Part shown: positions 43,116 to 51,789 of the stretch, in pieces
Layout of the letters: the number at the start of each line of letters is the position of its first letter
How positions within the stretch are numbered: position 1 is the stretch's first letter
From: Branchiostoma floridae
Lineage: Eukaryota > Chordata > Leptocardii > Amphioxiformes > Branchiostomatidae
Length of the DNA stretch: 51,789 bases
Direction of reading: 5' to 3'
Assembly: GCF_000003815.2 (NCBI RefSeq)
Contig: NC_049981.1
Coordinates: 33,703,069-33,754,857, forward strand
The notes under the pieces: generated by a model
Told to the model about the DNA's origin: nothing
The model's database searches: none
The model's input: the letters and a program-made list of their open reading frames with translations, nothing else
Program-made: the position numbers and the translations under genes

Positions 43116-45708
43116 AGCCAGAGGTGGGCAGGGCTATCAGATGGTGTATTGCCATATGATGGAATGACTTTTGGCCCCCTGTCCTGAGGTCAGCCCCTCA
43201 GGAGGATATCATCCATAAAATCAGCTTGAAGGCGCAGCAGATGTGGAGCCATGTCAGGCCGTGGGCCGTGGGCCGGACAGGGGGCAGCTTTGATCAGTGC
43301 TGGGGGGAGGGGGATGGTCCTGTGGGGGGTGGGGTGGACAGGGGGGACTCTGAATCTGAGGGAGAAGGTTTAGATTCCACAATTGGTGCAGGGACCAGTG
43401 TTTGGAACTGGAACCTGGCATGCAGTCTATCATCGTTTGGCTAAGCTATCTTTGGCCGAGCCTTCTTCGGGCCCTGTGATTGTTTCGCAATAGCACGAAA
43501 AGTTCATACTGTGTGCAAAAGATTACCCCAGCGTCATCTGGCCGGGAGAGAGCCTGACCGATCCTCGTGACATGTGGAGTCGTCATGAAGTTTCCTGATA
43601 CAAGAGTGACCCCTGCTTGGAACCTTCCCTTCCAGTTCTAGCAGACAGTTCAGAAACATTGACATGTTGTCATCTGTATTTCTCATCAGGAGCCCCCACA
43701 TAGCCAACCATGGCTAACTGCCTGGCTCCTGTATCAGTCTGGAATTTTTACTACCATATCCAAATACTAAGCGTCTATTTCAGGATGTATGTTCATGTTC
43801 TGTTGTTTTGGGTATCTCTCTCTATTATATTGTTTTATTTGTTTTTTTCAATGTAAAGGTGATGTTACATTGTTCAATCTAGTACTTCCAATATTCTCAG
43901 TTTTGTGTTAATGCTCTTCAAAAAGATAGAAACTGATTTTTGAAAGAAGGACCCTGGTGGATCTCATTTCTCAGTTATCAACATCCAATTTGTAGTTTTA
44001 GACAAGTGGATGAGTGACCTTTGCCCTCCTGCCGGCAGGTCAGGAAGGTCACTGACACTGATACCGCCCTCCCACCCAGTTAGATCTCAGCGTCCCCAGA
44101 CTCTTCTGTACTAGTCTCCACCATTTTCGCCAATTTCACAAAAGCAACAAAATGCTGGTGTACAAGTGGCAAAACACATGACAAACCAGGAGTGCTGCAG
44201 TCATTTCTGGCATGTTGATAGCTGTAACTGGCGGACCCTGCGTTTGTGGGAGGGACCTGTCCATCAACCTGCCCAAGTTCCCCAAATATGGCAGATCTGA
44301 CCCTTGATGAAGGTCAAGTGTGCAGCAGCATTTAAACTTCCATGGGATATCATTTCCATCATTAACTTGCTGAAAGTTCATTGAATTCCTCTATGAAGTA
44401 GCTCAGAAGGATCTCACTGCAGTAAACATTTTATGATGGATGTTTGCTGTTTCTGTCTCGGTGAGGGAGGGGGGCATTCTTGTTCCATGACCCATGGTTA
44501 CCTGAAGGTCATGATGAAGGCCTGCGATGTACATTACTTTTGTAGCTGTTGTAATAAACATGTTTAGCTGTCCGTCTGGGGGGGGGGGGGCATGCCTGTA
44601 GCTGACCCATATTGTATGAAGGTCAAAACCGTAACAGTAAAACCAACTGCCATAAATTTGACTGGGGGGGGGGGTAGTATGTATCCTGACCAATAACATA
44701 GGAGGGCCTGTTGATGGCTTCTACCAAAAATAACTTCATGGAAGTAGTTGCCATGGATACAACAGGGTGAGATTTTTTGCTGAAAATTCTACTTCTGATG
44801 ATGATGCTGTAACTATGGTAACCAGCTGATGTCTGGGCACTGCTACTCACCCAAAGGATTCCATGGCAAGTTGGGAAACTGCATCAGTGTAGCTAGCAAT
44901 GAATGCACATGACTTGGAGCATGTGTGATGTAGATTATAGTTCTTTGGCTGCGGTCAAGTGCAACTGCAAGTATGGGAACTCCAGAGGGATCCATCCAAT
45001 GTCGCTGCTCCACAATCAGCATAGAAGGGAAAGTTAGGAGTGTTACATCTGAGTGCATCTGTGTGCAGTGTATTGGTAGCACACTGCCACAGTTACTGTT
45101 GCTGCCTGTAGAGGAGACAATATAGCACATTGATGTGATCAGTCTCAGTTGTTATATTGTTGTAGAAGCTGGGACAGTACAGTGTATGTGTAGAAGTGTA
45201 CATGTATCGCTGCTTGTAGAAGAGGCAGTGCGGTATATCGCTGCCACACACAGTTGCTGCTAGTCGCAGGACAGCCATGTTTGCTCCAGATGTTTGCTGG
45301 GTAAATCCCAGGGTCCTTCAGCTGTCAGTCGAGCAGGCGTCATGCGTGTCAGCCTGGGGTGGGCTGAGCTTCCCTGAAGGCAGGTCTCCTGTACATGTAG
45401 GGGCTCCGGGATGAGGAGGTGTGGGGTTCGATTCCCATGTGGTTTGTTGGTAAAGGCAGTTGGGTGTTTGTTTTTAGTTTCTGTTGGTGGGTCTTCATCA
45501 CATGCACAAGGAGGTGGGAGATATACCAGGTTATTTGAGGTGAAGCATGATGCTCTATCAAGCAGCTACATGTACATGTAACTTAGCAGTAGTACTAGTG
45601 GTCACTACAGCTGGTATTTTTAGCCAAGTACACTGAGTCATGGTCGCGCCTACCCTTCTCCCTAAGTGTGTTGGGTTGTCTTGCATGCAGATGTTTGACA
45701 CTGAGGCT
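43116..45708. other. Long non-coding stretch of the plus-strand gene region
   Basis: No exon recognised. G-runs at 44467, 44579 and 44664 are each followed by similar text (GACCCAT and TGAAGGTCA variants), a degenerate repeat with G-quadruplex potential. Confidence 0.45.
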
Positions 45709-45876
45709 ACTGCATGTCTTACACTGCTGTACAGTTTGTTTGAGCTGGTGCAACAATGTGGGCCCAAATCCCCCTCGTCCCTACTACTGCATGTCTTACA
45801 CTGCTGTACAGTTTGTTTGAGCTGGTGCAACAATGTGGGCCCAAATCCCCCTCATCCCTGCTACTGCATGTCTGCA
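45709..45876. repeat. 77-bp tandem duplication
   Basis: ACTGCATGTCTTACACTGCT starts at 45709 and 45786, with a partial third copy at 45863. The copies are nearly identical. Confidence 0.92.
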
Positions 45877-46271
45877 AATTTGGGCAGACAATATTTATGT
45901 GCCCAGTGTTTGACTGGCCCACACATACATGTGTGTTTGTGTGTTTGTGTGTGTGTTAGTCTTCTTTAGTGGAAAAATCAAAGTTTTTGTTTTACAAAAC
46001 GTTCTACAGCCTAATCATATCCTGATCAAAATTAGAAATAGTTGGACAAATCATACCATGAAACTGCCCTTGTAGGTCCCCTCCCCCCCATGTAAACACA
46101 GATCTGTTCAGCCCCAAATCCACACCTGTGTATTGTGGCACGTCTCAGGTGTCTCCTGCATACCTGTACCTTTGTTATGTAACACTCTGTGTCTCACCTT
46201 GGCTATATAAACCCCTGCTTTTGTCACAGTCCCATACCTTCCCTACTACACCATAAACCTGCTCCTGTTAC

Positions 46272-46425
46272 CTGGGTGGTGGCGGCCATATTGTTCCCTG
46301 GTCCAAGGTCGCCGAGGTCAGAGCCCTTGGGTAGCGCAGCCTGCAGAGCGTTTAGACACACCTGCAGATTCGGGGCGGGGCTCATGACGTCTCCATGGTA
46401 ACAGCCCAGGTCTGTGTGCAGCTTA
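46272..46425 (-). CDS. Possible minus-strand exon (unassigned)
   Basis: On the minus strand, acceptor TTGGCTACAG and donor CCCAG|GTAACA bound an open stretch that reads like protein: GVDLCKLHTDLGCYHGDVM, then NLQVCLNALQAALPKG. No family was recognised and no neighbouring exon in phase was found. It may be a nested gene or chance. Confidence 0.25.
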
Positions 46426-46924
46426 CAAAGGTCAACACCAACTGTAGCCAAGGTCATCGTTGCTGTTTGATGTATGAAAGCTAATTTCCTGGCTGAGAGA
46501 TTGTGAACCAAGTGTTCCAATGTTGTGAAGTAAATTTTCTGTGAACTGTAAGGATCACCTAACAACATATTTAAATCCCTAGGAATCTTTGCCCTGGTCT
46601 GATTGTGGAGCCATGACACTGAAGAGTTAGGGGCTGAGCATTTCGAAGTTTGACTATAACTGAGAAATAAAAAAATAAAAAAACATGACAAAAACTGGAT
46701 TATGTATTGCACCCTATTAAATAGCTGAAGACAGTCGAATATTGCACAAGGTTTGTAATGTATTTCTACAGGCTGGATCCTGTGGTCCGTAACATCCAAT
46801 AGCAACTTTAGAAAGACCAGGTCTGGGGAGAACCAGACATCTGCAGCCTGAAACTGAGCAGTGCCCGGCGGACTTCAGTGTTTACTAACATCCTGGCCTC
46901 TCTGCTGATAAACCCGCCCGCAGA

Positions 46925-47000
46925 ATGGTGGGAAAGTCTCCCCAAACACGGCGATCCGGTGGGAAAGTCTCCCCAAACGCAGCGATCCGGTGGGAAAATC
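46925..47000. repeat. Short ~30-bp tandem repeat
   Basis: GGTGGGAAAGTCTCCCCAAA with GCGATCC recurs two to three times. Confidence 0.8.
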
Positions 47001-47218
47001 TGGGGACTGGAGCAGCACCTCAACAGTCCTGATAATCTAGGAGCTGGGGTTCAATATTTCCAGTTTTGGAAATGAGAAGAAAGACATGAAATTGAAAGGA
47101 AGCAAAGACTGGGACTAGCTAGGAACTACAATGTAGCCAATGCATGAAGCATCCTGAAGGAAAAGAGAAGAAAATTAGATTAATCATTAAGGTAGTGAAC
47201 AGTCTGGTTCTAGTTCTA

Positions 47219-47530
47219 TGGAAATTGTCCAGTTCTGGTTTCTTTCGAAACAGTCTGGTTTAGGTTTCCATGGTAACAACCCAGTTTTGGTCATGGGAAT
47301 GGTCCAGTTCTGGTTTCCTTTTTATTTTTATTTCATTTACGACATTTCATTTTTATTTCATTGGAGACAGACTGGTTCTGGTTTCCATGGAGACAGGCTG
47401 GTTCTGGTTTCCATGGAGACAGGCTGGTTCTGGTTTCCATGGAGACAGGCTGGTTCTGGTTTCCATGGAGACAGGCTTGTTCTGGTTTCCATGGAAACAG
47501 TCTGGTCCTGGTCTCCATGGGAACAGCTCC
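47219..47530. repeat. 26-bp minisatellite with degenerate leader
   Basis: Perfect units of GGTTTCCATGGAGACAGGCT plus GGTTCT from about 47365 to 47480, grading into decayed units on both sides (from 47219). Open frames on both strands come from the repeat. Confidence 0.93.
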
Positions 47531-48234
47531 AATGAGAAGCCCCAGCCCCTGACTGTTGATTGTTGTGACTTGCTGAAATGTAATCTGTGCACCAGATGAG
47601 GTCAAAGGTTTCCCTTCTGCAGGTCCTGCTACAAGGAGTCTTTAGGCTAACTCAGACTTTTCTCAGGCGGTTTAGGGTCAGCTTCTTAAGACATACACTT
47701 GGCCTGCTCAGCAGATCTCCTTACATCTTTGTTGCTGGCTGAAACCTCTTAAAACTAAGTTAAAGGATTTGCAGTAATTAAAGACTTAATCAGAAGACAA
47801 GTACCAGTGGTAGGTTGGAACATTCTCTATTAGCTTGTTAGTGAGTTTATACTTCTGCAGAAACTTGACATTTTTCTTCCCTTAAACAAAACCATGGAGG
47901 GAGTTCCCCTAGTTCAAGTTGACCTCCAGATCGGGAGGGTTGATCTCTGACCTTTGACCTGCCCATGATAATCCGACCCCAGTCCCTGGACAGTCTTACC
48001 CTGAAGGTTACAAATGTGCGTAACTGTGAGTATGGTGGGAACAGGGAACATGACGGTGGGAACAGAGGGGACCTCAAGTGTTCAGAAGGTCCCGTACAGG
48101 AGAGGGGAGAGTGATGATATGCAGACTGTACTGTTGGGTTTGAGTTCGGACAGGTCTCATAAAGAAGCCCTTTCAAACCCTACCTGTGTGGCTGCCAGGA
48201 CGGAAACCGTGCCCGTACAATTTCAAAGCAGTTC

Positions 48235-48420
48235 TATATCTGTATCTACATGATATAGCCGGTATAAGTTACTACATAACCACCCTTTGCGTAACACACC
48301 AGTTTCTGTATCAGTTCTGTATCTATATAGCCGGTATAACCACCCTTCAGCGTAACACACCAGCTTCTGTGTCTATATCTACATAGCCGGTATAACCGCC
48401 CTTCGGCATAACACCAGCTT
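48235..48420. repeat. ~62-bp minisatellite, three units
   Basis: ATAGCCGGTATAACCACCCT with CGTAACACACCAG recurs three times with changes. Confidence 0.85.
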
Positions 48421-48787
48421 CGCAGGCACGTGGCACAGCAGCAGCTGGTTATATTACACTGAACGGCCCGTCACACCTAACTTTTGCACATCCATCTCCA
48501 ATTTAATTATAGCCACAGTGACCACCGATCGGGAGGTCCCAGTATCTCTGTTGTGCTGTGACTGTAGCTTGACTGCCCTGGCCCATAAAGGCAGGCCCAG
48601 GAGTTATTACCAGGAATTTTTAGTGTTGGTCAAAATTCCATCATTCTAAAGGCCAAGGGTCAGAAAGTTCGGCTGGAAAGGTAGTAGACTCCAGAAAACC
48701 GGGACTGCTCAGTCAGTAGTAGGGGGTCTGGTTATTCACTCCTAAGGCAGCCGTGTGGATGGTTACCATGCAAACTGTCGATATCAC

Positions 48788-49006
48788 TACTCTCCAAGCA
48801 GAGGTTGGTGGGAAAAATCGTGACCTTTTCCTTTCGTATTTTTTTTTTCGACCGGCCTTCCCACCAACCTCTGCTGGGGGACGGAGGCTCAAAGGAAAAC
48901 GGGAGGAGTAGGTCTTTGAGAAATGTGACAAAGGTTGGTGGGAAGGCCGGGAGAAAAAAAGATACGGAAGGAAAAATTTTTCCCACCAACCTCTGCTTGG
49001 AGAGTA
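48788..49006. mobile_element. hAT-like MITE (219 bp)
   Basis: Inverted ends TACTCTCCAAGCAGAGGTTG / CAACCTCTGCTTGGAGAGTA, flanked on both sides by GATATCAC, an 8-bp duplication as made by hAT transposases. A second inverted pair (GGCCTTCCCACCAACC and its complement) lies inside, so the whole folds as a double hairpin. Confidence 0.85.
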
Positions 49007-49252
49007 GATATCACTGCGTCATTCAGGTTTCAACTTCTGAGATTTCCTGTAGGACAAATGGTTTGCCTCAGGACCAACTTGAGTCCTTCCCTTCCTGTCT
49101 GAGACTCAGAATCGGCCTTGACCAGGTCTGGTGTAGGATTGATTTCTTTCATCTTTCCTATCAGGGAAGTAATCTTGAAGGTCGTTAGCAGGCTGAGAGG
49201 CCCGGTGTGCCCTGTGGAGGGTTTCCTTACAAGTACCAATTCAGGGCTGGAA

Positions 49253-49664
49253 TAGCCTGGTTACCAAACCCCAGCCCGATCTCAAGTATCTATCGTGCAG
49301 GGGTCTGGCCGGATGGGATAGGAACTCTTCTCAATTTTGCACCTTATAGTGGGCAAAAAAATCCACCAATAGAACAACACAGGATCAGCAGGAGGTAATT
49401 ACACCCCTGCCATGATTGGTTAAAGACCCCCAACTGTCCTTTTTGAATCCATAACGTAGCTGATTCGCTACTGTGATAGCCTACTGACCAACTGTGGTGT
49501 GTTGTAGCTGGCTACCTGTGGTGAAAGTGGTCATCAATCCTAGGTTCTCCTCCCACTGATCAACGCAGCTGGATCAACGGGCCTTCGAGAACCTTTCTAC
49601 AGCCATGTTGCCAGACCCCAACACGAAAGATATATCTTGAGGTTGGGGTATGGAATCCAGGCTA
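49253..49664. mobile_element. TAGCCTGG-type MITE, longest copy (412 bp)
   Basis: Ends TAGCCTGGTTACCAAACC and TATGGAATCCAGGCTA, with a perfect 9-bp target duplication GGGCTGGAA on both sides. No coding capacity was recognised. Confidence 0.82.
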
Positions 49665-49825
49665 GGGCTGGAAATACAGGCTGCATATGCACTGTTATTC
49701 ACATAATTTGGCAAAACTGGAGCTGTGTACCTACTAAGGGTGTATAGGGTGCACCTGGATATTTGTGTAGGGTTATGTGTGAGTGAGGGCACATGTATCT
49801 AGCTATGTACATAACAGGGTACAGG

Positions 49826-50151
49826 GTTGAACAAGTTTTCTAAAATCCACTTGTCCTATCGGGCAAGCACATAAAAAATGTACTTGCCCGAACCAATTGT
49901 TCACTTGCCCAAAATTCAAATGTCACTGTTACTAGTATATGCATTTTCACTTCCAGCAATGGAATTCTCTGTAGACAATTGCTTGATGTCATGACTGTAA
50001 AAAGTAACAAGTATATCAAAATTGCACTAAAATCAATGGAAAAATCTTACTTGCCCGATCGGACAAGTGGGGTAGGACATGCACTTGCCCGAACAGCACT
50101 TTCACTTGCCCTGGACAATAGGGCTAGTGGACTTGTTTATCCCTGGGGCAT
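49826..50151. mobile_element. ACTTGCCCGA-rich repeat element
   Basis: CACTTGCCC(GA) recurs five or more times in both orientations (ACTTGCCCGATCGGACAAGT). The outer ends AGGGTTGAACAAGT and ACTTGTTTATCCCTG are imperfect inverted repeats. Probably a dispersed MITE; no coding. Confidence 0.6.
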
Positions 50152-50183
50152 GTACCAACTGTATGTACATAAATTCGTAAGTC

Positions 50184-50312
50184 AGGGCATGTGCAAAACA
50201 GGGCATGTGCAAAACAGGGCATGTGCAAAACAGGGCATGTGCAAAACAGGGCATGTGCAAAACAGGGCATGTGCAAAACAGGCATGTGCAAAACAGGCAT
50301 GTACAAAACAGG
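50184..50312. repeat. 16-bp minisatellite
   Basis: About eight units of GGGCATGTGCAAAACA, the last ones a base shorter. Confidence 0.95.
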
Positions 50313-50424
50313 GTATGTGGGTCAGGCAGTCTGGCCAGGCTGTGTTTTCCATGTTCCAGCCCCAGGGTTGTACTAATGGCACAAGCCCAGCCTGTCTGTA
50401 GTCTGTACTGATCACATGTGTAAG

Positions 50425-51040
50425 GGTTACATGAACATGGGGAGTCTCCTCACCATACCAGGGTTACATGAACATGGGGAGTCTCCTCACCATACCAGGG
50501 TTACATGTACATGAACATGGGGAGTCTCCTCACCATACCAGGGTTACAGTAATGACACAAGCCCAGCCTGTCTATAGTCTGTACTGATCACATGTGTAAC
50601 TGTAAGGGTTACATGAACATGGGGAGTCTCCTCACCATACCAGGTTACATGAACATGGGGAGTCTCCTCACCATACCAGGTTACATGAACATGGGGAGTC
50701 TCCTCACCATACCAGGTTACATGAACATGGGGAGTCTCCTCACCATACCAGGGTTACATGAACATGGGGAGTCTCCTCACCATACCAGGTTACATGAACA
50801 TGGGGAGTCTCCTCACCGTGTAAGGGTTACATGAACATGGGGGAGTCTCCTCCCCATACCAGGGTTACATGAACATGGGGAGTCTCCTCACCATACCAGG
50901 GTTACATGAACATGGGGAGTCTCCTCACCATACCCTGTACAGATCACATGTGTAAGGGTTACATGAACATGGGGAGTCTCCTCACCATACCAGGGTTACA
51001 TGAACATGGGGAGTCTCCTCACCATACCAGGGTTACAGTA
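50425..51040. repeat. ~37-bp minisatellite with longer higher-order blocks
   Basis: Units of GTTACATGAACATGGGGAGT plus ctcctcaccataccagg. Blocks containing CTGTACTGATCACATGTGTAA are interspersed around 50405, 50580, 50937 and 51070. Confidence 0.95.
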
Positions 51041-51121
51041 ATGACACAGGCCCAGCCTGTCTATAGTCTGTACAGATCACATGTGTAACTGTAAGGGTTA
51101 GGGCTGGATACCTTTTGGCTT

Positions 51122-51191
51122 GATCAGGTTCAGGTTCAGGTCCGAGTCCAGAGGTTTAGGTTCAGGTCCGGACCTGAACCTGAACCTGATC
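51122..51191. repeat. 22-bp perfect inverted repeat plus 24-bp palindrome
   Basis: 51122-51143 (GATCAGGTTCAGGTTCAGGT..) is the exact reverse complement of 51170-51191. Inside, 51158-51181 is a perfect 24-bp palindrome centred on CCGG. The outer and inner pairings compete, so two hairpins are possible. Confidence 0.92.
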
Positions 51192-51455
51192 CTCTATAGT
51201 AGTTGTCGATATCTTACTTTGTAATCTTATATTATCATATAGTATCATATTCTTATATTAGATAAATTTTATTAAACCAATATTCAGATTAGTGTACTTT
51301 TTATGCCTTTTTGTCAGTGACTACCAAGCAGAGAGGAGATTAAAAGCAGTTTTATACTTATTCAGAGAAAATCCTACAGTAATTCACTGCACACAAGGCT
51401 ATAATGCTACATGCAAATCAAACAACGCCATCTAGCGAGCAAGGTTAAACTGCAC

Positions 51456-51525
51456 TCTCGCGAGAGTTGAGGCGAGAACTGGCGAGAACTCGCTATGTTT
51501 TGAGTAGAGAGTCCAAGATGGCGGC
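51456..51525 (+). promoter_or_regulatory. Candidate TATA-less core promoter
   Basis: TCTCGCGAGA (51456-51465) and AAGATGGCGGC (51515-51525, YY1-like) stand 50 bp apart. Both are core-promoter elements of housekeeping genes in animals. ATG at 51518 opens MAACLSPSAEFFSC before the gap. This may be the start of a third gene. Confidence 0.4.
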
Positions 51526-51789
51526 CTGTTTGTCGCCGAGCGCTGAATTTTTTTCCTGCAANNNNNNNNNNNNNNNNNNNNNNNNNNNNNNNNNNNNNNN
51601 NNNNNNNNNNNNNNNNNNNNNNNNNNNNNNNNNNNNNNNNNNNNNNNNNNNNNNNNNNNNNNNNNNNNNNNNNNNNNNNNNNNNNNNCGGAAGAATTGAG
51701 GAATTTTCCACTCCATTCCTCGTCGGTCGGCCTCATGCCATGGTAAAATTTTATGATTTTTCGTAGCACATTGTCAATATTGATCTCAT

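Noticed and set aside
47218-47605. Open frames with METGWFWFPWRQ-type repeats on both strands
   Set aside because: Translation of the 26-bp minisatellite.
47847-48176. Minus-strand open frame of 109 codons
   Set aside because: No splice borders, domain or neighbour in phase; composition looks like intron.
50182-50415. Cys-rich repetitive open frames
   Set aside because: Translation of the 16-bp minisatellite in several frames.

Overview
The window is animal (metazoan) nuclear DNA. The signs are GT-AG introns of several kb, class 1-1 domain exons, tRNA-derived SINEs, non-LTR retrotransposons, MITEs and many minisatellites. The mix of fucolectin-type, discoidin, laminin-G-like, EGF and FN3 modules in one gene, with this repeat style, points to a lancelet (Branchiostoma) draft scaffold. 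That assignment is inference. Five runs of N (6248-6347, 15646-15762, 17287-18238, 20622-20953, 51562-51687) are assembly gaps.

Main gene (minus strand, 29042 down to 254 and on beyond base 1). Seventeen consecutive coding exons could be joined by hand with matching splice phases. They give 907 codons without a stop: signal peptide, F5/8-type C (discoidin) domain, fucolectin-like (FTP) domain, LamG-like domain, FN3, calcium-binding EGF, a second EGF, FN3, then Thr/Ser/Pro-rich stalk exons. The 3' end, probably with a membrane segment, lies outside the window. Every domain is carried by exons that begin and end in phase 1, so each module can be lost or gained without breaking frame.

The introns hold most of the novelty. 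The three exons that make the F5/8C domain lie between two 861-bp inverted arms that are almost identical (18239-19099 and 26277-27137). Further inverted pairs are nested inside, and 38-bp satellite arrays lie outside. The four LamG exons lie between two direct repeats of about 0.9 kb (7098-8020 and 10352-11264). Other intron content is a decayed CR1/Jockey-like LINE (11952-14165), a tRNA-derived SINE, several MITEs and minisatellites.

29.0-36.3 kb is intergenic. It contains a promoter-proximal minisatellite, a perfect X-box, and a decayed APE-RT (RTE-like) retrotransposon (31101-34167). A second, plus-strand gene starts in CpG-rich DNA at 36279 with a signal-peptide exon and continues with a 32-nt exon at 42253. 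No later exon of it was recognised.

36.4-51.8 kb is mostly intron or intergenic DNA rich in young MITEs. These include a 733-bp Harbinger-like element seemingly identical to one at 22447, a family with 9-bp target duplications, a hAT-like element with an 8-bp duplication, and minisatellites. The last 350 bp carry a TCTCGCGAGA motif and a YY1-like AAGATGGCGGC, which look like a TATA-less core promoter next to a gap.
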